Virus record (IMG/VR): IMGVR_UViG_3300035183_001487
Coordinates: 1 to 64,000 of that record
DNA from: a virus
Strand: one strand, 5' to 3'
Length of the DNA: 64,000 nucleotides
Made by a program: the position numbers and the translations under genes. The number at the start of each line of letters is the position of its first letter. The first letter of the stretch is position 1. Below are positions 55,415 through 63,590 of the stretch, piece after piece. The notes beneath the pieces are model-generated. The model was not told the origin of the DNA. It saw only the letters and a program-made list of their open reading frames with translations, and made no database searches.

Positions 55415-55875
55415 GGCGTCACCCCGGTCAGGAACTGGACGGCCTCGAGCATGCCCTGCTTGACGATGGGGCCGGCCTCCTGGTCCGCCATCCCGCCCTC
55501 CATGGCGGTGCAGAGGGCCAGCACCTGCTTGGCGAGCCACCGGAAGTACTCCACGCCGGCGTGCTCCTCGCCGCGGACACCAGGGATCAAGGCCCGGATC
55601 CGCCCGGCGAGGCGCGGGCCGTTCCAGGGGGCCGGCTGGTAGCTCGGGTCCTCGCCCAGGAAGATGTGGCCCATCTCGAAGCACCAGTCTTCGATGTCCT
55701 GCAGCGAGGCCTCGCGCGTGGCGGTGCCAGCCGCGAACGCATGCCGGGCCTGCATGACGCCCGTCACGAAGTTGTGCACGAGGCCCGAGACCACGGCGAC
55801 CTCGCCCAGGTAGGGGCGCCCGTCCCGCTCGGGGAGTTCGATGCCGTCGCCGACGTGGATCATCGCAGCGTTCAT
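55411..55875 (-). CDS. Hypothetical helical protein
   Basis: 154 residues. GEVAVVSGLVHNFVTGVMQA, DIEDWCFEMGHIFLGEDPSY and GVEYFRWLAKQVLALCTAME are helical. ATGA overlaps with both neighbours, placing it between the kinase-ART and Nudix genes; could be a partner or immunity protein for one of these. No family recognised. Confidence 0.55.
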   Translation of the reverse strand: MNAAMIHVGDGIELPERDGRPYLGEVAVVSGLVHNFVTGVMQARHAFAAGTATREASLQDIEDWCFEMGHIFLGEDPSYQPAPWNGPRLAGRIRALIPGVRGEEHAGVEYFRWLAKQVLALCTAMEGGMADQEAGPIVKQGMLEAVQFLTGVTP

Positions 55876-58268
55876 TGTAGGGCCTCGATGTAGGTTGGGT
55901 CGGGCGGGAGGACGAGGACGCGGTACACGGGTTTCCCGCTCGAGTGCTTGCCCTTCGAGAGGAGCATGTACCGCTGCCCCGGCAGGGTGGTGATCTCCTG
56001 CTCGGAGGCGTAGCTCCCGCTGCCGGCTGTCGGGAGGCCCTTCGCGCCCTTCGCATAGACCATCTCCATGAGGCAGCCCGTCTTGTTGTGGCCGCCAAAC
56101 TTGGGGCTGTCCCCCCACGAGCTGGACATGGAGGCGCAGGTCGAGCGGGGGTTTTCGAAGAGGAGCCCGATGGGAGCCTTCTCCATGAGGGGCAGCATGG
56201 TGGGCTCGAGGGCCAGCCACCGGCGCAGCATGGTCCCCTCCGGGAATTCCACGGCGTGCTTGTAGGCGAGCTTCACGATCTTGCGTTGCTCGGGCGTCAG
56301 GCCCTTGTTGCCGAAGTTCGAGGAACCGCTGACCTGCACGTGACCGAGCCAGGTTTTCAGCTCGCTCGGGATGGTGGTGTACGCCTGGTTGACGGCGGCG
56401 CGCTCCTTCGCGGTGACGTCGTGGGTCTGCTTGGGGGTGAGGTCCAAGGTGCTTTCCACGGTGCCCAAGGTCATCCACCAGCCTAGGCGCTCATCGGCGG
56501 GGATCTGGGCCACGGTGGTCCCGGGCGGACGGTTCGGGAAGGCTTCCGACAAGGAGTCGTAGTCGGTGACGTCCTCAGCGACCCAGGCCTTCGCCTTCTT
56601 CGCCGAGGGGTTGGCGATCACCTCCATGAAGGCGACGCAGTCGGCCCAGTAGGCCTGGACGTGCTGGCTGGGGTGCTCGTTGATCGGCTTCATGCCGAGC
56701 GATGCGCCCGTGCTCTTGTCCACCGCCTCGTACTTGTAGTCCTGGAGGGCGATGAGGTTGCCCTTCATGGCGAACTTCAGGACCGCGTTCACGTCCCGCT
56801 GGTTGGCCTGGTTGACGGCCTCGCTGCTGGAGAGGCCCTTGCCCTGCCCATTCCAGTTCAGGAAGTCCGGCGGCTTGGGCAGCTTCGACTCGTCCACGGG
56901 CAGCTTCGTGGGGTCTGGCTTCGGGGGGTTGGCGAGCAGGTCGGCCCCGGGGTAGACCTTGGCTAGGTAGGCCTTCCGGGCGACGAGCTTGGCGGCCAGA
57001 TCCTGCTTCTCCTTCGCCCCGCCGGGCCCCCACTTCTCGACGGCGGCCTGGATCGCGCTGTCCGGGATCTCGAGGACCTGGGCGACGGAGGTTTCCACCT
57101 GGTCGCTGGTCATGCCCTTGAAGAGAGCGGCGGTGTTGGGGTTCGTCGCCGGGTTGTTCAGGGTGTGGATCTCGTTCACCGTGGCGCTGAAGGCCTCGCC
57201 CTTGGGACCGCCCTGGGCCCGGAAGAGGAGCGCCCCGCCGACGTCGATGCGCACCGCGCTCCCGTCCGGGTCGAGGAGGAGGTTGTCGTTGCCGAGCCCG
57301 CAGACGTCCCAGTTGGCGAGCCAGGCGTCAGCGCCGAACCCGCCCTGGGCTCCTGGGGCCTTGGGGAGCGCCTTGGCGTCCTTCTTCAGGCCCTCCTTCC
57401 AGGCCGAGGCCACGCCCACCTTGCCGCCGAGGGTGACGATGCGGAGGTTCGGGACGGCCACGCCGGCGAACTTGTAGAGCTTGGAGGCCAGGACCTCGTT
57501 CTTGGCGTGGTCCTCGGTCGGCGGGAACTTGACGTACCACTTCTTGCCCAGGGCGTCCTGGTAGAGCGCACCTTCGTTGCTACCCATCTGTCCGCCGATC
57601 TTCTTCCACCCGGCGATGCTCGTGGGCACGGGCCCCGTGGCGGCCTTGCTGGACGCCGTGGCGGGCGCCGTGGGCGGGGCCGGGGATGGGGCTTGCGAAG
57701 GCGTCCCGGCCTGGGGCGGCCCGAAGGCGCCCTTGAGGTATCCGTGCAGCGCCTCGCTGGTCTTCTTCCCGCCGGCCTGGGGCATGCCGTGCAGCCAGAC
57801 CATGACGCACTTCCCCTGCGGCATCCACCGGGCCTGGATCCCCAGTTCCTTCAGGTCGCTGATGATGCCCTGGCCCTTAGCCTTATCGACCTTGATCCGA
57901 GCCGTCGGCTTGAGCCCGTACTTGCCGAAGGTGACGGGCACGTCGCCGTAGAGCAGGTTCGGCGTCTGATCGCCCTTCCAGGCCAGGATTCCCTTGTGGG
58001 GCCCTCCGCGCTCCTGGGGGGCTTGGGCGGCTTGCGGGGCCTGCAGGCCGGGCGTGGGCCCGAAGACGGCGGCGAAGTCGTCATGAAGGGTCTGGTCGTC
58101 CTCCGGCTCCGCCGCGGCGCCAGGCTCTGGCTCGGGTTCGACCTCCGGCTTCGCTCCCCCGAAGATCGCATGGAAGTCCTGGGCCACCTCGTAGTCGTGG
58201 CCGTGGACGTAGATGACCTTCCCCGAGGCCGTGGTGCGCCAGTGGTCCTTGGAGTGCTTGGTGGTCAC
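55872..58268 (-). CDS. Tagged kinase-like plus ADP-ribosyltransferase fusion
   Basis: 798 residues from GTG 58268. Variant tag at 8-27 (DHWRTTASGKVIYVHGHDY). A HipA/PI-kinase-like domain lies at about 215-460: KKWYVKFPPTEDHAKNEV (Lys, Glu), LANWDVCGLGNDNLLLD and VRIDVGGALLFRAQGG (DVGG in place of DFG). The C terminus (about 650-798) reads as an ADP-ribosyltransferase: Arg in FPEGTMLRRWL, STS-like RSTCASMSS, and ExE in SYASEQEITTLPGQRYML. Both activities could modify host proteins after infection. Coupled to the Nudix gene region downstream. Confidence 0.7.
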   Translation of the reverse strand: MTTKHSKDHWRTTASGKVIYVHGHDYEVAQDFHAIFGGAKPEVEPEPEPGAAAEPEDDQTLHDDFAAVFGPTPGLQAPQAAQAPQERGGPHKGILAWKGDQTPNLLYGDVPVTFGKYGLKPTARIKVDKAKGQGIISDLKELGIQARWMPQGKCVMVWLHGMPQAGGKKTSEALHGYLKGAFGPPQAGTPSQAPSPAPPTAPATASSKAATGPVPTSIAGWKKIGGQMGSNEGALYQDALGKKWYVKFPPTEDHAKNEVLASKLYKFAGVAVPNLRIVTLGGKVGVASAWKEGLKKDAKALPKAPGAQGGFGADAWLANWDVCGLGNDNLLLDPDGSAVRIDVGGALLFRAQGGPKGEAFSATVNEIHTLNNPATNPNTAALFKGMTSDQVETSVAQVLEIPDSAIQAAVEKWGPGGAKEKQDLAAKLVARKAYLAKVYPGADLLANPPKPDPTKLPVDESKLPKPPDFLNWNGQGKGLSSSEAVNQANQRDVNAVLKFAMKGNLIALQDYKYEAVDKSTGASLGMKPINEHPSQHVQAYWADCVAFMEVIANPSAKKAKAWVAEDVTDYDSLSEAFPNRPPGTTVAQIPADERLGWWMTLGTVESTLDLTPKQTHDVTAKERAAVNQAYTTIPSELKTWLGHVQVSGSSNFGNKGLTPEQRKIVKLAYKHAVEFPEGTMLRRWLALEPTMLPLMEKAPIGLLFENPRSTCASMSSSWGDSPKFGGHNKTGCLMEMVYAKGAKGLPTAGSGSYASEQEITTLPGQRYMLLSKGKHSSGKPVYRVLVLPPDPTYIEALQ

Positions 58269-60064
58269 GGCTTGCCCTTGGCGGCGATGGCGGCGTCGAG
58301 CGCGTGGGCGCGGCCGGCCCAGATCGCGGCGACATCACCCATGCCCTTCGCGTGCGTGTAGAGCGCCGCCTTCTTGCAGACCGTCGCTGCCTTCTTCAGG
58401 TCGGCGTCGGCCACCATCCCCAGCCCAGCACCGCCAGCATTGATCATGTGGGCGATGGTCCCGCCGTGGGTGACACCGACCCCCGTGGCCTCCTTCATCA
58501 GCTCGCCCCAGTTGAGGCTTGCCCACTTCGGGTTGGCCTTGGGCGCCGCCGCGGCTTCGGCCTCCTTCTTCTCGCTGATGGAATCGAGGGCCTTGGCGCT
58601 GGCCAGCGCGTTGATCTTCCACTTGTTGATGGTCCCAGTCCACGATGCCGCTTCTTCGGCATCGCCCTGCGCATACCACCCATCCTGGATCGAGGTCGCA
58701 AGGTCCACCATCTTCTCGGCGGTCTTGTTCATCTCGTAGAGTTCGGATTCGGTCTTGGTGGCGGCCAGCTCGGGCGACGTAGGCCAGAACCCGAGCCACC
58801 CGTTGGAAGCAACATCGTTGTTCCAGGCCGTCCACTCGCTCAGTTTGGCGGCAAGGGCAGGGTCCTTTTTCGTGCTCACGATGGAGTCGTCCTGCGCACC
58901 GCCCAGTAGTTGGTTCGCCAGCTGGTAGTGCGCATGTGCAAGGGCTTGATGGAACGGCTGGAGTTCTTTCGCCGCCGGGGGGTAGGCCTCAATCGGGGCC
59001 ACGCCGCCCAGCGAGGAGTGCGCGACGCTCGCCTTGGCATGGAGCTTCGCGGCCTCCGCGGTCCCCTCGGGGGTCCCCTTCATCTGGTACCCGTAGGCGT
59101 TGAGGCTGATGTTGGTCGCCGCGGCCGCCGGGCCTTCGTCACCCGCCTTCTTCGCCAAGAGGACGGCTAGGCCAGCGGCCTTGGCGGCCTTGTCGTTCTG
59201 GTCGGTGGCTTTGGCCAGGAGATCCTTCGCGGTGGCGACGTGGATCATGTCCACATCGGGTTCCTTGGCTGGCGTGCCGTGCGTCTGTTCCAGCCAGTGG
59301 ATCGGGGCGTTGTCGTGCTTGACGTACCCCTTGCCCGCCTTCGACGCAGCGAGCTTCCCGGCGAACGCCTGGGCCTCCTGGAAGGTCGCGTCCTTGACCT
59401 TGGCCTCCTGGATCTGCGGCTTCCCCGTCTTCCCGTAGGCCGTCAGCACGCTGAACTTCCCGTTCGGCTGCTTGTGGATCTCGATGGTGTAGGTCTTGTC
59501 ATGGCCTGGGAGGGTATTGCGCAGCTGCCAGACCTGCTGGACCGTCAGGTTGTTGGGCGTCCACGTCCCGCCCAGCGGGTTCGGCGCTGGTTCCGGCGCG
59601 TGGGCTGGTGCCGGCGCGGCAGGCGGCTCGGGTTTCGGCGGGGGCGGGGCAGCAGCCTTCGGCGCCGCGGCGCCCGGGCCGCCCTCGAGGTGGGCGTGGA
59701 CCTTGGCGGCGTCCTCGGTGCTGGCGAAGTGCAGGTGGTCGTAGGCCCCGGTTCGGCCATGGTGGTTCGCGCCGGCGCGGCGGGCCTTCGTGACCTTCAC
59801 GCCCAGGCTGTCGGCCACCTGCTTGATGGCCTTGGCGTCGTGGGCGTCGGTGGCCCGGATGTAGGCCCCCTCCTTGGCGTGCACGCCCAGGGCCGACCGC
59901 TGGTGGAGGGACGCCTCGGGGTGTTCGCCGTGGACCTTGTTGTCGTACTCGTGGATGTAGACGACCTTGCCGCCCTGGACCCGGTAGTGGGACTTGACGT
60001 GGGCCTTGAGCAGAAGCCGCCCCAGGATGGCTCGGATTTCCATGCGCGCTCCGGTAGGCCTCAT
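58265..60064 (-). CDS. Tagged protein, paralogue of gene 35147 N terminus
   Basis: 599 residues from ATG 60064 (GGAGGGGGA SD); ATG 60043 with GGAG is an alternative. Tag at about 17-41 (LKAHVKSHYRVQGGKVVYIH), then the domain shared with gene 35147 (HQRSALGVHAKEGAYIRATD, ANHHGRTGAYDHLHF). A Pro/Ala linker is followed by a beta-rich domain (KTYTIEIHKQPNGKFSVLTA, then YGKTGKPQIQEA) and long Ala-rich helices. First gene of the effector operon, behind the element at 60102. Confidence 0.65.
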   Translation of the reverse strand: MRPTGARMEIRAILGRLLLKAHVKSHYRVQGGKVVYIHEYDNKVHGEHPEASLHQRSALGVHAKEGAYIRATDAHDAKAIKQVADSLGVKVTKARRAGANHHGRTGAYDHLHFASTEDAAKVHAHLEGGPGAAAPKAAAPPPPKPEPPAAPAPAHAPEPAPNPLGGTWTPNNLTVQQVWQLRNTLPGHDKTYTIEIHKQPNGKFSVLTAYGKTGKPQIQEAKVKDATFQEAQAFAGKLAASKAGKGYVKHDNAPIHWLEQTHGTPAKEPDVDMIHVATAKDLLAKATDQNDKAAKAAGLAVLLAKKAGDEGPAAAATNISLNAYGYQMKGTPEGTAEAAKLHAKASVAHSSLGGVAPIEAYPPAAKELQPFHQALAHAHYQLANQLLGGAQDDSIVSTKKDPALAAKLSEWTAWNNDVASNGWLGFWPTSPELAATKTESELYEMNKTAEKMVDLATSIQDGWYAQGDAEEAASWTGTINKWKINALASAKALDSISEKKEAEAAAAPKANPKWASLNWGELMKEATGVGVTHGGTIAHMINAGGAGLGMVADADLKKAATVCKKAALYTHAKGMGDVAAIWAGRAHALDAAIAAKGKP

Positions 60065-60101
60065 GGTGATTCCCCCTCCGGGCGCCCTCGTCATGGGGTC
60101 C

Positions 60102-60137
60102 CCACTATCCCCGGGGGGTTGCCAGCCCCACAGAACC
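60102..60137 (-). promoter_or_regulatory. CCACTATCC / G-run / inverted-repeat element, copy 4
   Basis: CCACTATCC, CC, six G, then GTTGCCAGCC as in copy 2, but the right stem is reduced (GGTT and AACC, 60117-60137). Minus strand GGGATAGTGG lies about 38 bp before gene 60064. It separates two divergent operons. Confidence 0.5.
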
Positions 60138-60168
60138 AAGCGCCCGCGCAGGGGGTGAGGATGGCCCC

Positions 60169-60993
60169 GTGGCCGCTACCTGGAAGACCTTCCTGCTCGT
60201 GCCCCTCGCCATCGGGGGAGCCGCGGAGCTGACCGCCGAGGTCGTGCCCCCGGCGGGGGCCACGCTGACCGCGGTGCGGGCCCTGGTGGGCGCCGCACCC
60301 GCCGCGGACCAAGACGACCCCACCCTGGCTCCGGTGGATCTCCCGGTCGCGCCGATGGAGACCGTCATCGCCTGGAAGCTCCCGGCATCCGATGCCCAGG
60401 TGGTGTCCTGGTTCGCAGAGTTCTCCCCCGGGGGCTGGCAGGCCGGCCCGGTGGTGGAGGGTGTGGACCTGCGCCCGGGCTTCGACACCGACCTGAACGC
60501 CCCCCTCCGGTGGTTCCTGGACCGGCTGAAGGGGCTTCACGCCGCCTCCCCCTTCCTGCCGGATGGCCGCTTCGAGTTCCGGGAGGCCTACCCCCGGGAC
60601 GTGAACGGCTTCCCCCTCGGGGCCGTGCTGGTGAACCAGATCTCCCCCCTCCCGGGGCCCCTGAACGACATGGAGGGCGTGGATGGGCCCCAGGTCGGAG
60701 ACCTGCGCCGCTATGGCCGCATCCACCACGTGCAGATGTCCTGCCGGGCCTGGTTCGCCACCCCCGAGGAGCGGATCCTCGGCTTCAACTGGCTGGTGAA
60801 GCACATCCCGATCATCGCCTTCTTCTCGTCCAAGGCCGGGTTCATGGAGCCGACTTGGCATGTAGTGCAAGAAGAGGACTTCGAGTCCTTCGGCGTGCCC
60901 ACCTTCATTGCCCAGGCCACCTTCGAGGCCGACATCCACTGCACCTTTTCCACGTCCATCCGTACCGGCTATGGCCGGGTTCTTGTCAGCTAA
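60169..60993 (+). CDS. Tail protein upstream of the sheath
   Basis: 274 residues from GTG 60169 (GTGAGG SD). Mixed beta/alpha (VEGVDLRPGFDTDLNAPLRW, GNGFPLGAVLVNQISP-like NGFPLGAVLVNQISPLPGP, IHHVQMSCRAWFATPEERIL). It opens the rightward sheath operon; a head-proximal tail or sheath-terminator role is possible. Family not recognised. Confidence 0.5.
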   Translation: MAATWKTFLLVPLAIGGAAELTAEVVPPAGATLTAVRALVGAAPAADQDDPTLAPVDLPVAPMETVIAWKLPASDAQVVSWFAEFSPGGWQAGPVVEGVDLRPGFDTDLNAPLRWFLDRLKGLHAASPFLPDGRFEFREAYPRDVNGFPLGAVLVNQISPLPGPLNDMEGVDGPQVGDLRRYGRIHHVQMSCRAWFATPEERILGFNWLVKHIPIIAFFSSKAGFMEPTWHVVQEEDFESFGVPTFIAQATFEADIHCTFSTSIRTGYGRVLVS

Positions 60994-61002
60994 GGAGGTC
61001 CC

Positions 61003-63132
61003 ATGCCTGGTCTGGTCGGCATCAACGTTGACGGCGCCTACGTCGTGCGCCCCGGCGTCTACCCCACCATCGACGCCTCGGAGATGGTGCCCACCCGCCC
61101 CGCCCTCGGCGGGCCCGTCGCCATCGCCAGCCCGGCGGATGGCGGCGTCCCGGGCGAGACCTACATGTTCCGGTCCTTCGCGGCGGCCCAGGCGGTCATC
61201 CGCGGCGGCGCGGTCCTGAGCTTCCTCAGCCGCATCTTCCGGCCCTCGGGCTCCCGGCCCGGCGCCTCCACGGTCTACTGGACGCGCATCGGCGCGCCCA
61301 CCCAGGCCACGGCCTCTCTGGCCGGCATGGACTTCACGTCCGTGGACTACGGCCGCCACACGAACGGCATCAGCATCGCCGTCGCCAGCGTGGGCGAGGC
61401 CGCCGCGGTCGCCGCGTCCAACACGCTGACCTCGGACGGCACGGCTCCGGCCGACGGCGCGACCGTCACCATCGGCGCCAAGACCTACACCTTCAAGACG
61501 GCGCTCACGCCGACGGAGGGCGAGGTCCTGATCGGCGGCTCGGCTGCGACCGCCCTCGCAAACCTGAAGTCCGCCATCAACCACACGGGCGTCCCGGACA
61601 CGGACTACAAGTGCGCCGCCGCGCACCCCACCGTCTCGGCTGGCACCCTGACGGCCACGACCCTCGCGGTCGCGGCCCTCACGCCCGGCACCGCTGGGAA
61701 TTCCATCGCCACCACGGAGACCTCCACGCACCTGTCCTGGGGCTCCGCCACCCTCACGGGCGGGACGGCGGCCGTGCTGCCGACCTGGACGGTGACCATC
61801 CGCAAGCGCATCGACAAGTTCACCCGCGCCATCAGCGTGGGCCGGGCCCTGGAGGTCAAGAGCACGGCGACCTCGCCGAAGGTGGTTTTCGACCACGCGG
61901 CGAAGCAGGTCCTGCAGTACGAAAACGGCACCGTCGTGGCGACGCTCGACTACCCCTCGGACGCGGTCACGATCTCCAACGTGGCAGCCTTCCTCTCGGC
62001 GCGCTCCGGCTGGACGGCCAGGGTCAAGAGCGGCGGCGACCCCTCCATGCCGGCGCGCTACATGGACAACCCGGTCCTGGGTTCGGCGGTGGTGATCTCC
62101 GCGACGGACTGGACCGAGCTGCAGGCCTGCCAGGGCCAGCTGGTCTGGAAGCTCGCCAACGGTGGCCTGCAGGTGACCGCCGTGGAAACGGCGACCGGGA
62201 CCTACGACGTGCTCTCGGAGGTCGCCGAGACCTACCTCACCGGCGGCACCGGGACGGCCAACGACACCTTCGTCTCGCAGGACTGGAGCGACGGCCTGGC
62301 CCTGCTCGAGACGGTGCCGGCGCGGCATCTCTTCCTGCCCAGCGCCGATCCGACCGTCCAGACCCTCGGCCTGAACCACTGCATCGACCTCGCGGCCGTC
62401 ACGCGCAAGCGGTGGCGGGCCTTCTACACGGGCGGGCTCCCCGGCGAGACCTACGAGGACGCCGCTGCCGCCGCCGTCACCTTCGACGGACCCTGCGTCT
62501 ACGCCTGGAACGGGACCGAGGACGGGAACCCGATCTCCGGGCTCCGCGAGAACCTCGGCGGCCTCGGGACGGCGGCGCAGATCTGCGGTCTGGCCGCGGG
62601 CTCCTATTCCAGCGAGCCGCTGACCAACAAGCAGGTCCGGGCGTCCAGCCTGGAAGTGGCGAACCCCTCGGACGAGGTGGTGGACACCCTCCTGGTGGCC
62701 GGCGTCACGCCCATTGCCCCGGACCCCACCACCGGCGCGGCGACCATCGTCCAGGCCATCACGACCTACCAGGGCGGCCCCAACGTCATGTTCCGCAAGC
62801 TCCAGGGCCTGCTGATCCAGTTCGACATCCTGTACGGCTGGCAGGCGATCCTGTCGGACTTCGTGGGCCAGCCGCTGGACCTCGAAACCGCCGAGAAGAT
62901 CAAGGCGCGGTGCGCGAAGTTCCTGGACGCCATCACCCGCAGCCCGCAGAACCCGGGCGGCGTCCTCACCAAGGGGTACGCCAACGGCGACGAGCTTCCG
63001 GCCTGGGAGGACCTCACGGTCGAGGGCGACGGCATCGACTCCTGGGACATCCGGGTCAACGCGCACCCCGTGGGCGAGACGGCCTACATCCCGGTCAAGA
63101 CCAAGCTCACCCCGCAGAAGTTCTCGCTCTGA
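61003..63132 (+). CDS. Tail sheath protein with inserted domain
   Basis: 709 residues, longer than typical Mu/P2 sheaths (about 400-500). N terminus YVVRPGVYPTIDASEMVPTR is the usual sheath opening; the C-terminal core has SSLEVANPSDEVVDTLLVAG-type strands, KARCAKFLDAITRSPQNPGG and NAHPVGETAYIPVKTKL. Residues about 130-260 hold an insertion (TSDGTAPADGATVTIGAKTY, GEVLIGGSAATALANLKSAI) of a domain seen in many phage surface proteins, probably exposed on the sheath. Strong SD AAGGAGGT. Confidence 0.85.
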   Translation: MPGLVGINVDGAYVVRPGVYPTIDASEMVPTRPALGGPVAIASPADGGVPGETYMFRSFAAAQAVIRGGAVLSFLSRIFRPSGSRPGASTVYWTRIGAPTQATASLAGMDFTSVDYGRHTNGISIAVASVGEAAAVAASNTLTSDGTAPADGATVTIGAKTYTFKTALTPTEGEVLIGGSAATALANLKSAINHTGVPDTDYKCAAAHPTVSAGTLTATTLAVAALTPGTAGNSIATTETSTHLSWGSATLTGGTAAVLPTWTVTIRKRIDKFTRAISVGRALEVKSTATSPKVVFDHAAKQVLQYENGTVVATLDYPSDAVTISNVAAFLSARSGWTARVKSGGDPSMPARYMDNPVLGSAVVISATDWTELQACQGQLVWKLANGGLQVTAVETATGTYDVLSEVAETYLTGGTGTANDTFVSQDWSDGLALLETVPARHLFLPSADPTVQTLGLNHCIDLAAVTRKRWRAFYTGGLPGETYEDAAAAAVTFDGPCVYAWNGTEDGNPISGLRENLGGLGTAAQICGLAAGSYSSEPLTNKQVRASSLEVANPSDEVVDTLLVAGVTPIAPDPTTGAATIVQAITTYQGGPNVMFRKLQGLLIQFDILYGWQAILSDFVGQPLDLETAEKIKARCAKFLDAITRSPQNPGGVLTKGYANGDELPAWEDLTVEGDGIDSWDIRVNAHPVGETAYIPVKTKLTPQKFSL

Positions 63133-63165
63133 TCGCCATCGCGCATCGCGTAAAGGAGGCAGGCC

Positions 63166-63582
63166 ATGGCTAACCGTAACGAAGCCCAGGTGATCGGCGG
63201 CCATACCGCCATCATCCAGATCGACGGCCAGAACGTCGGATTCATGCAGGGCGTCACCTGGAACCGCGATTTCGGCGTGCAGCCTGTCCGCGTGCTCGGC
63301 ACCATCGAGCACCAGGAGCATCAGCAGACCGACTACGCCATCACCGGGGAGATCAACAAGCACTACCTCCGGAGGAACCTGGGCGAGGATTCCAAACTGG
63401 ATTCCCGGACTGCGGCCCAGCTCGTCAGGACTGGTACCTTCGACCTCGTGGTGCTGGACGACGTCACGAAGAAGCCGATCCAGGTCCTAGAGGGCTGCAC
63501 GCTGCGCGGCGACTCCTCGGGCGTGCAGGTCGGCCAGCTCACCACGAAGCGCTTCACCTTCCAGGCGCTCCGCACTCGCTGA
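63166..63582 (+). CDS. Tail tube protein
   Basis: 138 residues, right size for a myovirus tube subunit and directly after the sheath. IQIDGQNVGFMQGVTWNRDF, YAITGEINKHYLRRNLGE, TFDLVVLDDVTKKPIQVLEG and TLRGDSSGVQVGQLTTKRF follow the tube fold pattern of two antiparallel sheets. AAAGGAGG SD. Confidence 0.78.
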   Translation: MANRNEAQVIGGHTAIIQIDGQNVGFMQGVTWNRDFGVQPVRVLGTIEHQEHQQTDYAITGEINKHYLRRNLGEDSKLDSRTAAQLVRTGTFDLVVLDDVTKKPIQVLEGCTLRGDSSGVQVGQLTTKRFTFQALRTR

Positions 63583-63590
63583 GGTAGAAC

